Source: Clarkia xantiana subsp. parviflora (lineage: Eukaryota > Streptophyta > Magnoliopsida > Myrtales > Onagraceae). Taken from it: a stretch of DNA of 64,000 bases. This document shows, piece after piece, positions 43,146 to 54,834 of the stretch. Numbering within the stretch: the stretch's first letter is position 1; each line of letters starts with the position of its first letter. The translations under genes and the position numbers were made by a program. Under the pieces are notes generated by a model. The model had not been told where the DNA came from. It ran no database searches and was given only the letters and a program-made list of their open reading frames with translations. The stretch spans positions 2,356,001 to 2,420,000 of the forward strand of contig JAPTYO010000017.1 in NCBI GenBank assembly GCA_036873135.1, in the 5' to 3' direction.

Positions 43146-44709
43146 TGTAAACACTCGATTTTGGCCCGGACGTAACGACGTTACACATGATACGTCAAAT
43201 TCCGGACGCGTCAAGCCACAAAGTCTCCAAAAATGCTTAAGGGCATATTAGGGAAATTATTATAAATATATTTTAAATTATTTCGAATTTATTTAATATT
43301 TTCGGAATATTTAAAAATATATATATAATAATTAGTTTTTTTTTTTTATTTTAGAAAATTATCTGTAAGATATTTATCTCCAGATATTATTTTTTATTCA
43401 AAAAAATAATTATCTGTAAAGATAAATATCCTTAGGAATATTCTCTAGAATAATTATATGTTAGCTTTTTTTTTTAGTTAAATTTTATCTGTAATCTATA
43501 CTAGGTTTTAGTATAAATAGGGGTCTAAGTTTACATTGTAACACACAGAAAAACACAATAAAAAGCAATAATACAATATTTTCTCGAGGTCTGTGCGATT
43601 TGACTTCAAGTGTAAAAAAAAAAATTATTTCCGCTGCTAGAATCCCACCCGACAAGCCCAGCAATCTCCGGCAGGTCAAAGCCACCTCCATCCCAGCCGC
43701 TGCCGTGACCCAGCACGTCCCGTGGCTGCCAACCATGCCGCCCCATACCGTGCCCCCCCATATCGTGCCAACGTCCCGTCGCAGTCCGGCCAAGCCACCT
43801 CCCGCCGGGGCCTTTCCTTCGCTGCGCGGATCCACCGACGCCTGCTGCTGCTGCCGTCGCGCCCCACCGTGCGCCACCTCCGATCGGCCCCTCGTCCGGT
43901 CGTCCCCGGCAGACGCCGCCCAGTGCCTGGCCATCGCCGTCTCTCTCTCTCTAGCCCGCTCTGCAGCCCGTCCAGCGACCCCCGTCGCTCGCCTGCCACC
44001 TCCGACCCCCTGCGCCGCCTTTCGCTCCGCCTCGCCTGCCGGAGAACGCCGCCGGCCCTCCCGCCTTTCGCTCTGCCTCACAATCGCCAGCTCCGGTTAG
44101 CACCTCCATGGCTGTCTTCATCCCATCGACCTGGTCTGCTGTTCTGTTTTTTTTTTTTTTTTATTTTATGATATTATTTTTATTATTACTATTATTATTT
44201 TCTGTTGTTGTAATATTATTGTTATTATCATTATATAATGTTAGTTAAATAGTAAAATGAAAATTGAGTTAGATAGCATGTTTTATAAATATGTAATCAC
44301 TAAATTGTATCATGATTTCAAGAATGTTTAGTTTAGATTTGATTAGATTTTTCCAATTAGGAGTTTTAGATGCTTAATAGGTTTTTAAGTGCGAATGAAA
44401 ATTAGTTTAATTTTGATATCATTAGGTTAATTCAACGTAACGCATGTTTAAATTTTGAAATTGACAAATTAAGTGAGTTGAGTACCGAAAGGGCGTAATT
44501 AAAAACTATATTTTTGATTCGTAATAGAACCCCCCGAACTCGAATTTCTGATCGTAGACCGATATTATACCTAGGTTTTTAATCCGTTATTCGCTTAGAT
44601 AATTTAGGATTCTAGTTAGCCTTAATTAACTAGTGGCGACACATTCAAAATTGCAACGTTAAAAAAAAAAAAAACGTAATCCGCCTTAGGTCAGATTTTA
44701 GGTCTGACA
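43146..44709 (+). mobile_element. LARD-1 5' LTR, 1564 bp
   Basis: From tgtaaacactcg to ggtctgaca. TATA box at 43512-43520 and aataaa at about 43557. After the TATA comes a GC-rich block (about 43670-44110), then AT-rich sequence with ttattatta-like repeats. The 166-aa frame at 43600-44100 lies in the transcribed R/U5 part, but the other LTR copies do not keep one common frame. Confidence 0.92.
43512..43520 (+). promoter_or_regulatory. LARD-1 LTR TATA box
   Basis: tataaatag in an AT-rich U3, with an aataaa polyadenylation-like motif about 45 bp downstream. The same box is in the 3' LTR at 51479-51487. It probably starts the element's RNA about 30 bp downstream. Confidence 0.7.
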
Positions 44710-44712
44710 ATT

Positions 44713-44730
44713 TGGCGACTCTGCTGGGGA
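44713..44730 (+). other. LARD-1 primer binding site (Arg-tRNA type)
   Basis: tggcgactctgctgggga, three bases after the LTR end. It fits the complement of a plant tRNA-Arg 3' end, the primer of Ogre/Tat elements, and differs from the initiator-Met site used by the copia elements here. Confidence 0.8.
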
Positions 44731-44899
44731 TTTAGAGGGTTCGGGCTCATTATATTCGCTTATTGCCATATTTTTTGAGTTCTTATATTTTATTATCTTC
44801 ACCATTCTAACTTAGTTTTTTTATGTGACAGGTACATTTTTTTAGAGTTACTATTAACATTTTTCTTTTTGTGGCATTATTTTAACTCGCACACACCAC

Positions 44900-47350
44900 T
44901 TTAGTGTAATACCCAAAATGCCTAAAACTCAGGGCAACTAGGAACCCCGGAGAGTTAGTAAGGATACGACCGAGCGGCCGAGCCGCCGGAACGACTCAGA
45001 ACAACTCCACTCGCTTGTGAAGGTCCTGTGATCCTTATGATGGGGTGAGGAAACCACCTTGTCGGGAACCTATCAGTGGAACCTATCTTGTAGAGCAAAG
45101 CCACACATTTTTTGTTACCCCCCCTAACATGTCGTGTTTATCCGTGTTTTTGTTGTAAATAATCTGATAACTGTAAATTTTTATTTCCAATTGCGTAACT
45201 TTTATTTATAAGCATGCATCCCAACGCATTTAAAAAAACCAAGAAAAAAAATCATATTTGCAGCATGTCGTTCCTTATGCACAGTTTTCATAAACCTCTT
45301 GCGTGAATTTTCGTTCTAAACATGCGTCTCATGCGCATTATTAAAAAAAAAAAAAACCAGGTAAGTTGTAATTAATAATTAACGCATCATTCGCGCATTA
45401 TTTTCAAAAAAAAAAACATTTTCATGAAAAATTCAACTCCCTTTTACCTATTAGAGCTTCTAATTTTAAAATGCATTCTGTATACGTTATTTTCAGAAAA
45501 CCAAATTTTTTTTAGCTAAGTAGTTAATCCCTTAGTTGTAGATTTTTCTATACATGTGTTTCAGATGCATTGTTCTTTTTAAAAAAAAACCCTTACCTAA
45601 ATTTTTTATTCTAAATATGTGTCTCATGCGCATTATTTAAAAAAAAAAACTCTCAGGTAAGTTATAATTTTTGTTAGTGTGTTTTTGATGCATTACATAA
45701 AAAAAAAATATTCCAGAAAAATTAATTTCTTTAGCTATTAGAGCTTCCTTTCGAACATGCATTTCATATGCATTTTTTTTTCTAAAAATAAAAACCTCTT
45801 ACCTTAATTTTATTTTTAACATGTGTTTTGTACTCATTATTTTTTTAAAAGAACTTTTCAGGTAAGTTGTAATTTTGGTTAGTGTATTGTATATGCATTG
45901 CTTAAAAAAAACAAAAAACAAAAAAAAAATTTAGGAAAATTTGTAATTCCGCTTTAACTGTTAGAGCTTCTAATTTCGAACGTGCATTCCGTATGCATCA
46001 TTTTAAAAAAAAAAATTAACTGGATTGTTTTATTTTCAATAATGCATCCAATTTGCATTAATTTAAAAAAAAAAACTTTTTAGATAAACCGTAAGCTCTC
46101 TTAGTTTTAGGGCTCTTTGTTAAAAAAACATTTTATCTGATTTTTTAATCAAAAAACGTGCATATCATATGCATTATTTTCATGAAAATCTTTCAGGTAA
46201 ATTGTAATTTTTCTCAGTTGTAGAAATTTTATTTTTAAGTTTGCATCTTTGTGCATCTCATATGCATACTTTAAAAAAAAACTTTTCGCCTGATTCTTAA
46301 TTTTGAGCAACCAAGATGCATTGTTTTTTTTTCCTCATTAAAAAAACCAAAAAAAACAAAAAAATCTTTTCCGATAACTTGTAAATTATCTTGACTGTAG
46401 AACTTTCATCTCAAGTATGCATCTCATGTGCATCGCATGTGCATTGTTTTAGGAAAAATAATATGTTGATAGATTGTACACATTCTTAGTCATAGAACCT
46501 TTAGTTTCAAACATGTATTCCATGTGTTGTTTTCAAAACTACTTACCAGAATGTTTTATTTCAAGCATGTGTTTCATACGCATTTTTTTGGAAAAAACTT
46601 ATCATGTAAGTTGTAAAATTTCTGTTAGTGCATTCAATTTAAAATTAGGAAAATTTGTAATTCTTTTTTGGCTCTTAGAGGTTTTTAAATTCAAACATGA
46701 ATTGCATATGCATCATTTTCAAAAAACATTTTTACCTGATTTTTTTAAAGCGTGCATTCAATATGCATTATTTTTTTTTATAAAAAACATTTCAGGTAAA
46801 TTGTGAGTTTTTTTAGCTATAGAGCTTTCAAATTCACGCATGCATCTCAATTGCATTATTTAAAAAAAAATCCACCTGAATTTTTCATTTCAAAATATGC
46901 ATTTCATATGCATTACTCAGGTAAACTGTTGTAAGTTGTGAATTTCTTAGAATAGAATTTTAACTTTCAAAAATGCATTTCATATGCATCATTCAGGTAA
47001 TATGTTGTAAGTTGTAACTTTCTTAACAGTAGAATTTTAACTTTCGAGCATGCATGAGCATTTTAAAAAAAAAAAAAAAAACTCAAAGTGTCATTTGTTT
47101 TTATCCAAGGTGTATTGCACTGTTTTGCAAGATCGTCATTTCAACATTCGCATGAGCGAGTATTTAAAAAATGGGAGTTTTGATTCTTTTTTGAGAAAAT
47201 AGTTTAACTGTGCAGCTGAGTGCTACTATTCTAATTTAAATAAAGGACGATAAAACCTTTTTGAAAAAAAAAAACTTTGTTTTGAGCATTTGTCATGCGT
47301 TCGAGCCAGATAATGCACTCAGCAAACTCAGTAAACTCCATGATGGTGCA
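44900..47350 (+). repeat. A/T-rich degenerate repeat zone of LARD-1
   Basis: About fifteen to twenty diverged units. Each has a run of eight or more A or T, a tgcatatgcatt or tgcatctcatgcgcat motif, and caggtaagttgtaattttt. The repeated caggtaagt is a perfect splice-donor consensus, so the zone holds many potential donors in sense orientation. LARD-2 has the same zone inverted (2010-3420). Confidence 0.75.
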
Positions 47351-48780
47351 AAACACATTTGATCATAAACTTTGATTGTTTTTCAAAAAAGTAATCAAAA
47401 TTATGAAATGAATGACATTAGAGTTTTCAAAAAATCATGCATGATTTCTCATATTCTCTACACTGATTTTTCATTCACTCTTTTCAGGTACCATTGGTTA
47501 AGGTATCATGTACACATAAGTTATGCCGGCTAAATGGGGCAACAAAAAAGAACACTCGGGATATCTAACGCTGAGGTGCGTTAAATTGTACTTAATTTTT
47601 TCCTTGAGATTTGAGTGTCCCTACTCTTTGCAGGTCGGATGACCACTTCAATCTATGCCGCAACCGTGTGAAACGTGAGCGCTTCGAAGAGTTTCTATGA
47701 AAAATTTCACCCACCATGTGTGAAATTCATACGCTTTCCAAGACGAGGTATACAACCGTTATGTGGCCAGGTTTAAACCATTCAGCGGTAACCATGGGGC
47801 ATCTCCCATTAAGATCGGACATGTAAGGAGATGAGAAAATTTCAAGAGATCATCAAGAATCTCGTAAAGATTCAATGTGCCGATCAATGTAGCTTGACTC
47901 GATCAACCGAATCATTTTCTGAAAAAAGTTCTGAAATTTTCAGTCTGCCACTAGGGACATATACCTTTCAGCAGGTGTACATACACAAGTTGTGGAGCAG
48001 GAGAATCAGGACATGCAGCAGGTCCAATCGCATAGCGAGCATATTGCCCACTGAAAAATCCAACTCCCAGGTAAGAGAAGTTGTGATCATTTTTATCCCC
48101 GAAATTTGAGTTTTTCCTTACTCATTGTGCAACTTGGATAATCATTCAAATCAAAACTCCTGAAGAACACATCTCGTGTACGACCCTTCGCTCGCCGACC
48201 ATTCTTACGCAGAATTTATCCCAGATACCTCGAACGATATCTATGCCTAAGTTTACCATTTGCGGACTACTGTGCCAAACTCAACATCATCCATGTGTGT
48301 TCATTAATCAGGCCATTCGTCCAGCATGCGACGAATTATGAACCAACCAGATGTAGTCGTGGGGCATTCCTGTTAAGATCAAGCATGATTGAAGATAGAA
48401 GACATCCAGAGATCTTCCTATTAAAAAAGATCAAGATTCTATGAAGATCGACCGTGCTAATGAAAGAGCATTTGAGAGGAAGAAGAAGAAGAAATTATTG
48501 TCGGTGTCGTCCACCCATTGAAAGGATCCTCCATTCAAGACATCGACATAATCAACTTATCTGACAAGTTTTCCTCCGGAGAAGTTCCGAGAAATTAAAA
48601 TGTTTAATCTCCTACTAGGATCATGTAACATAGTTGTTGTTGATTAGTTTATGTAGATTTTCTTTCCATTTGAAAAAAGAAAAAAGAGAGAAAAAAATAA
48701 ATTCCCGCTGGGTTGAAAACCTACGCAAAAGTCAGGGAGACGGGCATGATTGAAAACCCGCAGGGGCAATCATGGCAAAA
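47351..48780 (+). other. Conserved middle segment of LARD-1
   Basis: Unlike the arrays this is unique sequence, and its first 1 kb aligns well with LARD-2 (about 2000 down to 1000). A 92-aa frame (47831-48109) is a broken form of the 161-aa LARD-2 frame. Two caggtaagag sites and tgcaggtc-like acceptors recur (47632, 48070). Such donors and acceptors suggest a relic of a spliced leader or gag gene. Confidence 0.45.
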
Positions 48781-48789
48781 GGTGAGATG

Positions 48790-49990
48790 AAAAAAGTACA
48801 AAAAAAAAACTCAGTTTTCTGTAGGGTCACAGCCGCCCTTTAATCGGCTACAGGAAAATAAAGAGAGTGTTTGTGCTAATATTGTGAGAGCAGTGAAGAA
48901 ATAAAAGGGTCACGGTTGTTCCTAAGTCAACTACAAATAAAAGGGTCACAGTCATCCCTAAAACGACTTTAAAAAAAAGGGTCACGGCCACCCTTCAAAT
49001 GGCTACAGATAAAGAGCACTACCGCAACATCAAAAGTGGAGAATAAAAGAAAGGGCCACAGCCACCCTCCAAACGGCTAAAGATAAAAGAGTGACCCCGC
49101 GAATCCTATGAGGGCGAGAAAATAAAAAGGGCCACAGTCGTCCCTAAAAGGACTACAAAATAAAGGGCCACAGCCACCCTCCAAACGACTACAGATAAAA
49201 GAGTGACCCCGCGAATCTTGTAAGGGCCGAAAAATAAAAAAAGGCCACAGTCGTCCCTAAAACGACTACAAAATAAAGGACCACCGCCACCCTCCAAACG
49301 GCTACAGATAAAAGAGTGACCCCGCGAATCTTGTAAGGGCGGAAAAATGAAAAAGGGCCACAGTCGTCCCTAAAACGACTACAAAATAAAGGGCCACAGC
49401 CACCCTCCAAATGGCTACAGATAAAAGAGTGACTCCGCGAATCTTGTAAGAGCGGGAAAATAAAAAAGGGCTACAGTCGTCCCTAAAACGACTACAAAAT
49501 AAAGGGCCACAACCACCCTTCAAACGGCTACATATATAGAACACTCTCGCAACATTGAAGGCAGGAAATGAGTGAAAGGGCCACAACCACCCCTAAAATG
49601 GCTACCAACAAAGAGTGTCCCTCGAATCCTGAGAGGATGGGAGATTATTGAAAGGACCATAGCCACCCTCAAAATGACTACATATAAAGAGTATTCTCGT
49701 GAATCGTGTGAGGCCGGGAAATCATTTGAAAGGGCCACAGCCACCCTTAAAATGACTACAAATCGAAAGAGCACTCCCGGAACATCGACGAAGGAAATAA
49801 ATGAAAGGGCCACAGCCACCCTCTAAATGGCTACAAATCAAAAGAGCTCTCGCGACATTGAAGACGGTGAGGAAAGGGTCACAGCCACCCTCCAAATGGC
49901 TACAAATACTCTCGCATCGAGACGGGAAATAAAGTACGGGTCACAGCCACCGTTTAATCGGCTACCAAAAAAAGAGCGCTTCCATTAGGT
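48790..49990 (+). repeat. About 110-bp tandem array of LARD-1
   Basis: Units with agggccacagccaccctcca, aacggctacagataaaagag, tgaccccgcgaatcttgt and a second half-unit agggccacagtcgtccctaa. The inner units (about 49050-49520) are the most alike, with a period near 110-112 bp. The outer ones are reduced to a ~60-100-bp half form. It consists of two related half-units, so it arose as a dimer. Confidence 0.85.
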
Positions 49991-50269
49991 TGAAAACCCG
50001 AAAGGGCAGCCTAGGCAAAATTAGGAAATGAGGGGAATGATAGCAAATTCAGAAATTGCAATCATGGCAAAATGAGATAAAATAAAATCCCGATGGAATG
50101 AAAACCCCAAGGGGCAATCCATGCAAAAATTAGGAAAACCGAGGGGCACGGTCTAAAATTTTGACCGTGGAAAAAAGAGAGAATATGAGAGATTTAAAAA
50201 AAAAAAAGATCCCGCTAAGTTGTCGCGTCATGCGCAATTTAGGCAAAAATTAGGGACATGCATTCAAGT

Positions 50270-50960
50270 CGTCTAGCCACTCAAGGCCCTTCTCCGACAT
50301 ATGCCACTAGAGGCTCTTCTCCGACGGACGCCACTAGAGGCTCTTCTCCGACGGACGCCACTAGAGGCTCTTCTCCAACGGACACCACTAGAGGCTCTTC
50401 TCCAAACGGACGCCACTAGAGGCATTTCTCCGACACACGCCACTAGAGGCTCTTCTCCATCGGACGCCACTAGAGGCATTTCTCAGACATATGAGGCTTT
50501 ACTTTCTGCACCGCCACTAGAGGCTTTTCCTTGTCTCACGCCACTGGAGGCATCGTCGATCAAGGTTTTTCTTTTCTGCACGCCACTGGAGGCTTTACTT
50601 TTCCGCACGCCACTGGAGGCTTTACTTTTCCGCACGCCACTGGAGGCTTCACTTTTCCGCATGCCACTGGAGGCTTTACTTTTCCGCACGCCACTGGAGG
50701 CTTTACTTTTCTGCACGCCACTGGAGGCTTTACTTTTCCGCACGCCACTGAAGGCTTTACTTTTCCGCACGCCACTGGATGCTTTACTTTTCCGCACGCC
50801 ACTGGAGGCTTTACTTTCCCGCACGCCACTGGAGGCTTTACTTTCCGCACCGCCACTGGAGGCTTTTCCTTGTCGCACACCACTGGAGGCATCGTCGATT
50901 GAGGTCTTTACTTTCTGCACCACCAACCGAGGCACCGCCAACAGGGGCACCGCCGACAGA
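50270..50960 (+). repeat. 27-bp minisatellite of LARD-1, about two dozen units
   Basis: Consensus gccactggaggctttacttt plus tccgcac. A first block uses gccactagaggctcttctccgacggac and a later one gccactggaggc; a two-part higher-order unit (ggcatcgtcgat) occurs twice. Because 27 is a multiple of three and the unit has no stop in several frames, long frames exist on both strands (303 aa at 50301-51212 plus; 155 aa at 50483-50950 minus). It is best seen as non-coding. Confidence 0.9.
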
Positions 50961-51103
50961 GGTTTTATCTTTCCGCACCAGAATAAGCATATGTGCCACC
51001 TTGAAGACTTTGAAGAATTGGAAGAGAATATACTTTCTGGTCAAAATCAGTGTTTCCTCATCTTTGGACAAACCACTTCGAACACGTTCTACGAGAGTTC
51101 GTC

Positions 51104-51118
51104 CAAAGAGGGGCAAAC
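51104..51118 (+). other. LARD-1 polypurine tract
   Basis: caaagaggggcaaac, purine-rich and directly before the TG of the 3' LTR. It is the expected start site of plus-strand DNA synthesis. Confidence 0.8.
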
Positions 51119-51954
51119 TGTAAAAACTCAATTTTGGCCCGACGTAACGACGTTACACATGATACGTCAAATTCCGGACGCGTCAAGCCACAAAGTCTCC
51201 AAAAATGCTTAAGAGCATATTAGGGAAATTATTATAAAATAAATTTTAAATTATTTCGAATTTATTTAATATTTTCAGAATATTTAAAAATATATATATA
51301 ATAATAAGTTTTTTTTATTTTAGAAAATTATCTGTAAGATATCTATCTCCAGATATTATTTTTTATTCAAAAAAATAATTATCTATAAAGATAAATATCC
51401 TTAGGAATATTCTCTAGAATAGTTATCTGTTAGCTTTTTTTTATTTAAATTTTATTTGTAATCTAGACTAGGTTTTAGTATAAATAGGGGTGTAGGTTTA
51501 TATTGTAACACACAGAAAAAGACAATAAAAAGCAATAATACAATATTTTCTCGAGGTCTGTGCGATTTTGACTTCTAGTGTAAAAAAAAATATTTTTTTT
51601 TTGTTTCCGCTACCGGAATCCCACCCGACAAGCCCAGCCATCTCCGGCAGGTCGTGACCAGCCGCTGTCGTGACCCAGCCGTCCCGTGGCTGCCAACCGT
51701 GCCGCCACCTCCAGCCCAGCCGCTGTCGCTGTCGTGACCCAGCCGTCCCGTGGCTGCCAACCGTGCCGCCCCATATCGTCCCAACATCCCGTCGCAGTCC
51801 GGCCAAGCCACCTCCCGCCGGTGCCTTTCCTTCGCTGCCTAGATCCACCGACGCCTGCTGTTGCTGCTGCCGTCGCGCCCCACCGTCCGCCACCTCCGAT
51901 CGGCCCCTCGTCCGGTCGTCCCCGGCAGACGCCGTCCAGTGCCTGGCCATCGCC

Positions 51955-52045
<91 letters not shown>

Positions 52046-52816
52046 GCCCGCTCTGCAGCCCGTCGAGCGACCCTCGTCGCTCGCCTGGCACCTCCGACCC
52101 CCTGCGCCGCCTTTCGCTCCGCCTCGCCTGCCGGAGAACGCCGCCGGCCCTCCCGCCTTTCGCTCCGCCTCACAATCGCCAGCTCTGGTCAGCACCTCCA
52201 TGGCTGTCTTCATCCCATCGACCTGGTCTGTTGTTTTTTTTTTTTTTTTTTTTTTGTTATTGTTATTATTTTTTTCTGATATTATTTTTATTATTACTAT
52301 TATTATTTTCTGTTGTTATATTATTATTGTTATTATCATTATATAATGTGAGTTAAATAGTAAAATGAAAATTGAGTTAGATAGCATGTTTTATAAATAT
52401 GTAATCACAAAATTGTATCATGATTTCAAGCATGTTTAGTTTAGATTTGATTAGATTTTTCCAATTAGGAGTTTTAGATGCTTAATAGGTTTTTAAATGC
52501 GAATGAAAGTTAGTTTAATTTTGATATCATTATGTTAATTCAACGTAAAGCATGTTTAAATTTTGAAATTGGCAAATTAAGTGAGTTAAGTACCGAAAGG
52601 GCGTAATTAAAAATTATATTTTTGATTCGTAATAGAACCCCCGAACTCGAATTTCTGATCGTAGACCGATATTATACCTAGGTGTTTAATCCGTTATTCG
52701 CTTAGATAATTTAGGATTCTAGTTAGCCTTAATTAACTAGTGGTGAATCATTCAAAATTGCAACGTTAAAAAAAAAAAAAACGTAATCCGCCTTAGGTCA
52801 GATTTTAGGTCTGACA
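51119..52816 (+). mobile_element. LARD-1 3' LTR, 1698 bp
   Basis: From tgtaaaaactca to ggtctgaca, highly similar to the 5' LTR. It is 134 bp longer, mainly because of a CT microsatellite expansion (51956-52044) and a tandem duplication of about 60 bp near 51670-51770 (gacccagccgtcccgtggct twice). Frames of up to 228 aa here are created by the microsatellite and GC block. Confidence 0.92.
51956..52044. repeat. (TC)n microsatellite, 89 bp, in the LARD-1 3' LTR
   Basis: An uninterrupted TC tract of 89 bases. At the same place the 5' LTR has only 13 bases (43940-43952). LTRs are identical at insertion, so the tract length changed afterwards in one or both. Confidence 0.95.
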
Positions 52817-52821
52817 CCCGT
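52817..52821. other. Target site duplication CCCGT (right copy)
   Basis: CCCGT follows the LARD-1 3' LTR, identical to 43141-43145. Confidence 0.9.
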
Positions 52822-53514
52822 TGTTGTTTCCTCTTTGTGCCTTCCTTTTGGAAAGTTTAGTGTCATGGGCTTATGTGGCCAAACAGCGTCATACACCAAA
52901 CGTCTTTGTCTATCTCTAGGTGGAGTGCCAGGATTTGTTCATGTGGCGCCCCCCTAATTGCCCAGTAGTCACACCGTGCTTTGTGCCCTATGGATGACAA
53001 TCCACTTAGGCTTCCTTTGTTCGTTGCCCTTTGTGTCTTGGGCTTCTTCTTCGTTTGTTTGCTCGATTATGCTTGTTTTCTCTAATCACGATCACGTTTC
53101 TGAGTAAACCCTTTTTGGTTGTGCCCTTGGGGGAGTTGGTGGGGTAGGTAATGGAGACTTCTCCCCTTTCATCATTAGATCCCGTTTCTTCAATTGATTC
53201 ATTGTAAAATTCAGTTTGGTGTAGTACCACCGGTTTTGTGCTATTCATATTTGCTTCAAGATTTTTGTTGAGATCTCTTGATCGGTTTCAGGCCTCATAT
53301 ATATTCTCCTACTATGCGGGTAGAATGTTGATTGCTAAATGTCGCTGCCTTTTCCCCTTTGGTATGAGGGTTGGCACGCTACAATTGTTTTTTCCACATA
53401 TGTGTGTCCGGTGTTTTAGACATTTCTTCTTATTGAGCCAAGTAGCGGTGCTCGCTCATGAAGGGGGCCAAGTAGCGGTTTAGGATCATAATTCAAAAAT
53501 GAAAACGTGATCAT

Positions 53515-53985
53515 CTATATATGGCTTCTCCGCATAGTGAGTCCATTTTTGCAGGGATAAATGCAAGGATACTCATAAGGATATGTCATCCATCCTTGCA
53601 TCCGCCTTATCAGTAGCGTTATCTTCCCCCATGGGTATGTTGATGTTTCTTCGAAGCTTACCAGTAGGGGGTCCCCTGGTATTAGGTATGTCGGCCTCTT
53701 TCCTAGTATCGTCAATAGCTGGGCATGGGGGGTGTATGTCGAACACCCTTCATGCACTATAATTCTCCTCATGTCAAAGCTAGTGATTCCCCCTATTATG
53801 ACCGATGCATCGCTGTATGGAAACACTATGTTTTCCATATCTCTTTTTGAGAGCTGGATGATGGGTCGCCCTTCTTCCCTTGCTAGGCTTGGGGCCTTTG
53901 AAGAGTTCTTAATGGAAGTGTATTCCATTACCTGAGATGAGCTTACTAGGTGTAGTCGCATCTCCTGGCTAGTTTGTGAAATCAT
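53515..53985 (-). pseudogene. Tat-K aspartic protease relic
   Basis: A 156-residue frame with the layout of gypsy protease: IQLSKRDMENIVFPYSDAS, then FDMRRIIVHEGCST, then LLTILGKRPTYL and a later WGKITL. In active relatives the middle motif is V-D-G/E-G-S-S. Here the catalytic Asp position is His, so the enzyme would be inactive. It would normally cut gag and pol apart. Confidence 0.65.
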
Positions 53986-54834
53986 ATAGATTCACTGGAG
54001 GCGTTTGCCCCCTGAAGGTGGGTGTTTTCTATGTGATATGGTTTCCCCAATTTTTGAAGGGATGTGCTCGCGACTGCCCCCTCTTATGCCAATAGGTATT
54101 CTCTTTGTTTTTGCCGGGAAGGCATGTTTTGACTGGGATGGTGCCTCCCTTGCATATCAACGCCCGATAGTGTCTTGCGACGAACGTAGCACTAAGATAC
54201 TTTTTGGAAGGTTTTAGTGGGGGTAGTCCTTTGTGACACTCATGGTAATTCTTCTTATAAGATGTTGAGAGTGCTCAACTCAATTTTGGAGGTGCGCCTT
54301 CCATTTTAGTGGTCTTTTCCCAAATTCTTTAACATTATAGGTGTCCTTTGAGAATGATCAATATGTTCCTCATGCGTTCCTTTGAGGAGCTTAAGCGAAC
54401 GGTAGTGATGATCAAACATGTTTGAACAAGACAGTTTGTTGGTGGCGGTGTTTTGATCGGTGACGACGCTTTTATGCGTCAGTGACATGTAGCCTTGGCG
54501 ACGAATTTCTTGGTCGGCGGAGGCGTTTGATGGACTCTCGTAGTAGTCAACCTGTGTATATATATTTAATGTGGAGTCCGAAGACATCCGGCAGGATTAT
54601 TCTTGGAAAACATGATAATATTAAGTATCATATATCTATCCCTTTCAGGGAGTTGGATTGTTATTTAGTTAATTAAATAAGAGGATATGGGAAGGATATG
54701 GGTGTGGGGGTGTTGATACCCCTTGCCTCCTTTGTAATGTAACTGTCCTCCTTCATTGGGTTCTGTATTCCTTCCACTTGAGTAATATAAACTCTCATCC
54801 TTGAGAAGGTGGACTAGGGGGAGGTGTATCCTCC

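Larger units (their letters stand above)
43146..52816 (+). mobile_element. LARD-1, complete non-autonomous LTR element, 9671 bp
   Basis: Two LTRs (43146-44709, 51119-52816), an Arg-type primer site, a polypurine tract and a perfect CCCGT duplication define a complete insertion. The 6.4-kb interior has no gag, protease, RT, RNase H or integrase. Instead it has an A-rich repeat zone, a conserved segment at about 47400-48650, a 110-bp array and a 27-bp array. The primer site and 3'-proximal arrays point to a Tat/Ogre-related parent. Enzymes must have come from another element. Confidence 0.92.

Noticed and set aside
50301..51212. 303-aa plus frame with nine-residue repeats as a possible secreted or structural repeat protein
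   Set aside because: The 27-bp repeat is open in several frames on both strands, and the frame continues over the polypurine tract into the LTR. No signal peptide or start context supports it.
51498..52356. Long frames (up to 228 aa) with Ser-Leu or Arg-Glu runs
   Set aside because: They are translations of the 89-bp TC microsatellite and the adjacent GC-rich LTR block. The 5' LTR frame differs because of indels.
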